Shown one piece after another: positions 6,173 through 9,197 of a stretch of 9,197 bases of DNA. Under the pieces are notes generated by a model. That model was not told where the DNA came from. It did no database searches and worked only from the letters and a program-made list of their open reading frames with translations. Origin of the DNA: Dehalococcoidia bacterium. Lineage in GTDB: Bacteria; Chloroflexota; Dehalococcoidia; SZUA-161. The DNA lies in assembly GCA_014859215.1 (NCBI GenBank), contig JACUUS010000092.1, positions 1 through 9,197 of the forward strand, in the 5' to 3' direction. Positions within the stretch are counted from its first letter, which is position 1. Each line of letters starts with the position of its first letter. Position numbers and translations under genes: made by a program.

Positions 6173-6199
6173 CCCGCCAGCTTGCTGGCGGGGTTATTC
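6173..6199 (+). terminator. Strong CUUG-loop hairpin, possible terminator
   Basis: CCCGCCAGC (6173-6181) and GCTGGCGGG (6184-6192) are perfectly complementary; as RNA this gives eight pairs closed by a CUUG tetraloop, a known very stable loop. GTTATTC follows (6193-6199), only a weak U-tract. It may end transcription of the RDD gene from 230 bases upstream, or it may be a REP-like palindrome. The stem is certain; the role is not. Confidence 0.45.
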
Positions 6200-6241
6200 A
6201 TTGACAGTGAGAACCAGATATTTGAGGATTGACTTCAGAAA

Positions 6242-6296
6242 GAGTCAGCAGAGCCAGTTCAGACATGCTGCATAGATTAGTGCCCTGCTCTGACTC
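6242..6296. repeat. Inverted repeat 2, GAGTCAG/CTGACTC
   Basis: GAGTCAG (6242-6248) and CTGACTC (6290-6296) form perfect 7-bp arms around a 41-base loop. GAGTCAGC at 6242-6249 is identical to 6061-6068 in inverted repeat 1, so the arms of both pairs could also pair with each other. Confidence 0.4.
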
Positions 6297-6328
6297 AGCT
6301 TGGATCTATACAGAAGATAGTCCCCTTG

Positions 6329-6355
6329 ACGCAACGATAGTACGTTCTGTTGCGT
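6329..6355. repeat. Inverted repeat abutting the Fic -35 box
   Basis: ACGCAAC (6329-6335) and GTTGCGT (6349-6355) are perfect 7-bp arms around 13 bases, a centre-to-centre distance of 20, about two helical turns. The right arm ends on the first base of the -35 hexamer, so a bound protein would contact or block polymerase. Confidence 0.45.
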
Positions 6356-6383
6356 TGACCAAGCTCTTTCGGTGTCGTATTAT
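6355..6383 (+). promoter_or_regulatory. Sigma70 promoter of the Fic gene
   Basis: TTGACC (6355-6360, 5/6), a 17-base spacer and TATTAT (6378-6383, 5/6) form the best promoter in the window. Transcription would start near 6390 and the leader to the ATG at 6442 would be about 52 bases. Confidence 0.75.
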
Positions 6384-6407
6384 TAAACAAACATGCTTGG
6401 TTGTTTA
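6384..6407. repeat. Operator-like inverted repeat on the Fic start site
   Basis: TAAACAA (6384-6390) and TTGTTTA (6401-6407) are perfect arms; allowing one mismatch the match extends to 9 bases. The repeat starts directly after the -10 box and covers the expected transcription start, the classic position of a repressor site. The winged helix at the C-terminus of the Fic protein is a possible binder; this is inference. Confidence 0.5.
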
Positions 6408-6441
6408 CTAAGGTAAGGCGCTACTAAACAGGAGTTTCTTA

Positions 6442-7596
6442 ATGGACACCGCTCTCTTCAAAAAGAGCCCCTCTGGCAACATGGTTCGGGGCACTGGTGC
6501 ATACTGGGCTTTTGTCCCCGGTCCCTTGCCTCCTAGGCTTGAGTGGGATGACGCCCTGGTAACGTTAATGTCAAAGGCTGATATAGCCCTGGGGACTCTT
6601 TCCGGTCTGGGCGAAACGCTTCCAAATCCTCATCTTCTTATCTACCCTTTCATCAGGAGAGAGGCGGTCCTATCCTCACGCATCGAGGGCACCCAATCCT
6701 CGCTCTCTGATCTACTGCTGTTTGAGGCAACGCAAGTTGAGAAACGGGGGGACGTCAGGGAAGTCCAGAACTATGTGCGTGCTATGGAGTATGGCCTTAA
6801 GAGACTGAACGAGCTGCCGCTAAGCCTGCGGTTTATTCGAGAATTACACGGCGTCCTGATGGAAGAGGTGCGCGGCCAAAATGCTACTCCGGGTGAATTT
6901 CGTCACTCGCAGAACTGGATCGGTGGCCCTGGTGCGACGCTCAATGAGGCGATATTCGTACCGCCGCCAGTGCCGGAGATGCAGGAGTGCCTTCATGAGC
7001 TGGAGAAGTTCTTCCACGCGGAAAAGAGGCTGCCCCCGCTCATTGAGGCAGCGCTGATACACTACCAGTTTGAAGCTATCCATCCCTTTCTGGATGGCAA
7101 CGGGCGTATCGGCCGTCTCCTCATTGCACTGCTTCTATGCCAGAGAAACGTTCTCAGCAAACCGCTGCTCTATCTGAGTGCCTTCTTTGAGCAACACCGC
7201 CAGGAGTATTATGACCTTCTCTTGAAGGTAAGCAGTATAGGTGCTTGGCGGGAATGGATAGAGTTCTTCTTGCGGGCCGTCATGGAACAGTCAAGAGATG
7301 CGGTTTCAAGGTCCCGACGTCTGCAGGAGCTCCGACACAGCTATGTGCAGCTCGCCAGGGAGAAACGCTTAGCGCCGACCGCCCTACAATTGGTGGAGCT
7401 TGTTCTCATGAAGCCGGTGCTAAGTGGAAGAACTGCCCAGGAGTATCTGAAGATCACATTCCCTGGTGCCCGGAAGGCGATAAATGCGCTCGTTGAAGCC
7501 GGTATTCTGACCGAGATTACCGGCCGCAAACGTGACAGGGCTTACGCAGCTGACCAGGTCCTTGCAGCCCTCGAAGGGGAGCTAAGTTCCGAGTAG
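6442..7596 (+). CDS. Fic-family AMP-transferase, class II, with C-terminal winged helix
   Basis: This 384-residue protein has the full architecture of a common bacterial Fic group. An N-terminal Fic_N region (about 25-95) carries the inhibitory helix motif S-x-x-x-E-G as SSRIEG (78-83). Glu82 would block productive ATP binding, making it a class II, self-inhibited enzyme. The Fic core (about 125-285) has the catalytic HPFLDGNGRIGR (214-225) with His214, Asn220 and both Arg residues intact. A C-terminal winged helix (about 310-375; SGRTAQEYLKITFPGARKAINALVEAGILTE) resembles DNA-binding wings. Fic proteins usually transfer AMP from ATP to hydroxyl side chains of target proteins; the target here is unknown. 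The ATG has AGGAG (6430-6434) 7 bases away. It is monocistronic, with no separate antitoxin next to it, consistent with in-cis inhibition. No damaged residue is seen. Confidence 0.95.
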   Translation: MDTALFKKSPSGNMVRGTGAYWAFVPGPLPPRLEWDDALVTLMSKADIALGTLSGLGETLPNPHLLIYPFIRREAVLSSRIEGTQSSLSDLLLFEATQVEKRGDVREVQNYVRAMEYGLKRLNELPLSLRFIRELHGVLMEEVRGQNATPGEFRHSQNWIGGPGATLNEAIFVPPPVPEMQECLHELEKFFHAEKRLPPLIEAALIHYQFEAIHPFLDGNGRIGRLLIALLLCQRNVLSKPLLYLSAFFEQHRQEYYDLLLKVSSIGAWREWIEFFLRAVMEQSRDAVSRSRRLQELRHSYVQLAREKRLAPTALQLVELVLMKPVLSGRTAQEYLKITFPGARKAINALVEAGILTEITGRKRDRAYAADQVLAALEGELSSE

Positions 7597-7671
7597 TTAG
7601 ACTGGCAAACTGAAAGCCTTCGAGGCTAATGAGCCATACTCGCCACATGATCCAGACTAGACTAACGCGCA

Positions 7672-7729
7672 GCTCTGCAAAACCCCTATGTCGTGAGTTC
7701 TGAAGTTTAAATAAATGTGATTGCAGAGC
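7672..7729. repeat. 9-bp inverted repeat between the convergent genes
   Basis: GCTCTGCAA (7672-7680) and TTGCAGAGC (7721-7729) are perfect arms separated by 40 bases, part of them AT-rich (TTTAAATAAATGTG). It sits in the 152-base stretch between the Fic stop and the convergent HTH gene stop. Neither arm is followed by a T-run, so it is not a canonical terminator. A smaller AGCCT-TCG-AGGCT repeat lies at 7615-7627. Confidence 0.4.
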
Positions 7730-7748
7730 CCCTCGAAGCGCCCGCTCG

Positions 7749-8327
7749 TCACACAGGTTTACCATAATCCAAGGCTATGTTAGCCCACACGAAAAGCTGC
7801 CCGCAATGAACACAACTGCGAAATCTATGAATATCGTGCGCACAGAAAGGGCAACTCGTCCTTTCAAGTGATATGACAACCGCCCTTTCTCCGTGCCGCC
7901 CGCCTTTTGGAGGAATTGCCATCGGTAACTGTTCTCCCGTCATCTCCGGCCTCTTTCCCAAATTGCCTTCCTCTTTGGGCGGTTCTGATGGTACCGTGAT
8001 ATCTAGTTCTTGAGGCTCTGCTATCGAAGCAGCGACACCAGGAGACGGCGAAAGGAGCAGCGCAGGGGAGGGCTCTTGCGGGGCCCTATCCGCCGGTGCA
8101 TCACTACTAACGTTCGGGGTTAAGCATTCAATTTTGGTCAGTTGCCATAACCTGTTCGCTATGCCTGACCCTGGGAATTTCCTTCCTGATAAGTAGTCGC
8201 CGATTGTATCTGGATGCACTTTAAGGAAGTCAGCCAGCATCTTCTTTGTCTCGAAGTCAGTTTGCGTGCCCCACCAAGTGGCCAGTTGCGCTGACAACTC
8301 CTTATGTTTTTCAGAACGGTACTTCAC
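7749..8327 (-). CDS. HTH protein with disordered linker and C-terminal zinc ribbon, unknown function
   Basis: I choose a GTG at 8327 (192 residues). It has GGAG at 8337-8334, 6 bases upstream, and the encoded protein begins KYRSEKHKELSAQ, just before the folded region. The open frame extends up to 8624 and an ATG at 8441 is possible, but it has no SD and the extra residues look non-coding. Residues 25-68 read as a Cro/CI-type helix-turn-helix (KKMLADFLKVHPDTIGDYLS followed by GRKFPGSGIANRLWQLT). About 71-150 is a Pro/Ser/Glu-rich, probably disordered linker. Residues 159-175 form CPFC-x9-CVHC, a four-Cys zinc ribbon (Cys159, 162, 172, 175), with a short aromatic tail. The combination suggests DNA binding plus a zinc-mediated protein or nucleic-acid contact. 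I recognise no named family. It lies 169 bases downstream of the partial gene on the same strand. Confidence 0.75.
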   Translation of the reverse strand: MKYRSEKHKELSAQLATWWGTQTDFETKKMLADFLKVHPDTIGDYLSGRKFPGSGIANRLWQLTKIECLTPNVSSDAPADRAPQEPSPALLLSPSPGVAASIAEPQELDITVPSEPPKEEGNLGKRPEMTGEQLPMAIPPKGGRHGERAVVISLERTSCPFCAHDIHRFRSCVHCGQLFVWANIALDYGKPV

Positions 8328-8346
8328 TATATTCTCCACTTCGAAG

Positions 8347-8355
8347 ATAATAACA
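8347..8355 (-). promoter_or_regulatory. Possible extended -10 promoter for the HTH-zinc-ribbon gene
   Basis: On the minus strand TGTTATTAT (8355-8347) matches an extended -10, but no -35 is spaced properly and the leader to the GTG at 8327 would be only about 13 bases. A palindrome TGTATACA lies just upstream (8359-8366) and could be an operator. The gene may instead be read from its upstream neighbour. Confidence 0.3.
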
Positions 8356-8496
8356 GAGTGTATACATTTTTCATTACCAACGGCTTGCCGCTGGCTTCTT
8401 CCTTCACGCAACATTTGTACATTCGTTACCTGGGAAGCCATCTTAATTGGGGCTGTGCGCTGAGACTGAAAGCCAAGTTGCTCGAAGGCCTTACAA

Positions 8497-9197
8497 CTAC
8501 CTTGAACGGAAGAGAGAAAAGAATCTATCCTGGTACTCTTCAAAGAGGTTCCAGGCCTTGATCTCACTCTCCAGATCCGCAGGCTTGCGCTCCCCGCGGG
8601 AAACCTGCTGGAACATCTTCTCAATCCTTATTCTGGCGTCTATGGGCACCCCGCAGGAATCGGTGCCTAGCAGACCTCTTGCTTCCAACTGCCGAAGGTT
8701 GTCTTGTAGGGAACCGCAGGTCAGTTCGAATATGAACCTCATCAGGGAGACGTCCCATAGATCATCCTCACCCTTGATTATCGAAGCGAGTGGGTCGTTC
8801 TTACGGTCAATCTCGTCATTGAGTTTGTTGATAACCTCTACCCTATTATCCGAGACGATATTTAAGCCTCCCGGCTCATTCCGGTAAGTATAGAATAGTC
8901 CCGGCGAGTCGGGGCCGTATTTATTCGCAAGCATGTCAAAATATGTTCTGGCGTCGGAACTGAACCCCTCCAGATTGGCAAGGTAGTACGGCGTAACAAT
9001 GCGCGGCCTCTGCGCTACGACTCTGCCCTCCCTGATGACTGTCTCTGTGACATCACCAGTTAGCTCCGCGTAGGATGGCTCGGTAACCAGATAATAGCGT
9101 ACATTGGTGACACCGAAAGTGCATAAGCTCTGGCGCGGATGCCGCATCACTTGCGTGTTCCTGGCGGCCTGTTCTATTCTTTTTTCATTGATATCCA
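8497..9197 (-). CDS. Unrecognised soluble protein, 5' end at the window edge
   Basis: A GTG at 9150 would give 217 residues, but the frame stays open to the edge and the 15 added codons look coding: DINEKRIEQAARNTQV leads directly into MRHPRQSLCTFGV. The last two window bases (CA on the plus strand) would complete an ATG if the next base is T, so the true start is probably at 9198 and the protein about 233 residues. I recognise no family. The protein has no membrane segment or signal. It mixes a beta-rich N-terminal part (VRYYLVTEPSYAEL, REGRVVAQRPRIVTPYYLANL), a central part with FDMLANKYGPDSPGLFYTYR, and a helical, charged C-terminal half (EVINKLNDEIDRKND, ADLESEIKAWNLFEEYQDRF). No catalytic motif stands out. 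It precedes the HTH-zinc-ribbon gene on the same strand and may be co-transcribed with it. Confidence 0.8.
   Translation of the reverse strand, partial: DINEKRIEQAARNTQVMRHPRQSLCTFGVTNVRYYLVTEPSYAELTGDVTETVIREGRVVAQRPRIVTPYYLANLEGFSSDARTYFDMLANKYGPDSPGLFYTYRNEPGGLNIVSDNRVEVINKLNDEIDRKNDPLASIIKGEDDLWDVSLMRFIFELTCGSLQDNLRQLEARGLLGTDSCGVPIDARIRIEKMFQQVSRGERKPADLESEIKAWNLFEEYQDRFFSLFRSR

Larger units (their letters stand above)
5963..6441. other. 479-base gap rich in inverted repeats, no convincing gene
   Basis: No frame in this stretch has both coding character and a good start. It holds two 7-bp stem pairs sharing an AGTCAG core (6015-6068 and 6242-6296), a small inverted repeat GAAGAT-C-ATCTTC (6138-6150), a strong hairpin (6173-6192) and the Fic promoter with flanking repeats (6329-6407). 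It could carry a non-coding RNA, a decayed miniature element or simply long regulatory DNA. A minus-strand frame from about 6116 to 5970 is open for 47 codons but lacks a start and is preceded by a stop. Confidence 0.6.

Noticed and set aside
6093..6275. A 60-codon plus-strand frame with a GTG start and a GGAG upstream
   Set aside because: It runs through the strong hairpin at 6173-6192, has no recognisable domain, and its composition (Arg/Gln/Tyr scatter, Trp and Cys from the palindrome) looks non-coding.
7568..8487. Repeated CTCGAAG heptamer (near 7570, 7731, 8481 and reversed near 7618)
   Set aside because: Copies differ in flanks and orientation, two lie inside or at the edge of unrelated sequence, and the motif was picked after the fact.
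8328..8624. N-terminal extension of the HTH-zinc-ribbon protein by up to 99 residues
   Set aside because: Part of it overlaps the better-supported gene ending at 8497, the residues look random, and the GTG at 8327 has a good SD while the upstream starts do not.
8447..8887. 146-codon plus-strand frame opposite the partial gene
   Set aside because: It is Ser/Arg/Leu-rich, typical of an antisense frame; the minus-strand protein has balanced composition.

Overview
This is a bacterial window of moderate, fairly even GC content with compact genes and Shine-Dalgarno starts. No 16S rRNA, ribosomal protein or other marker is present. The GAF/HisKA_3 kinase with a NarL-type regulator, the DrrAB-cupin cluster and the protein flavour would fit Chloroflexota (for example Dehalococcoidia) or another anaerobic environmental bacterium. 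That placement is a guess. I found no rRNA, tRNA, CRISPR array or transposase gene.

Layout: (1) 1-2071, plus strand: a strong hairpin terminator from an off-window gene, a TTGACA promoter, then a soluble GAF-domain histidine kinase overlapping its NarL/FixJ-type response regulator. (2) 2134-2857, plus: a toxin-antitoxin pair (ribbon-helix-helix antitoxin, PIN/VapC-type toxin) with its own -10 box and a palindrome placed like an operator. It is followed by a 39-codon frame that looks like the beginning of a truncated third gene. (3) 2948-5179, minus: a three-gene cluster, DrrA-like ABC ATPase, DrrB-like ABC-2 permease and a small cupin. (4) 5180-5515: a divergent control region with a palindrome over the cluster's -10 box and an extended -10 facing right. 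(5) 5516-5962, plus: a small RDD-family membrane protein. (6) 5963-6441: 479 bases without a convincing gene but rich in inverted repeats, ending in a very good sigma70 promoter bracketed by two inverted repeats. (7) 6442-7596, plus: a Fic-family AMP-transferase of the self-inhibited class with a C-terminal winged helix. (8) 7749-9197, minus: two poorly characterised genes. One is an HTH protein with a long disordered linker and a C-terminal four-cysteine zinc ribbon. The other is an unrecognised soluble protein whose frame runs off the right edge and whose start codon probably straddles the edge.

Working together: the kinase and regulator form a two-component system whose target is not visible. 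The TA pair should be autoregulated. DrrA and DrrB should form one exporter, with the cupin as a possible accessory. Fic, the HTH-zinc-ribbon protein and its unknown neighbour give the right half an accessory-island character (self-regulated modules, uncharacterised proteins, structured non-coding DNA). The most original material is the HTH-zinc-ribbon/unknown-protein pair, the Fic control region and the structured gap before it.
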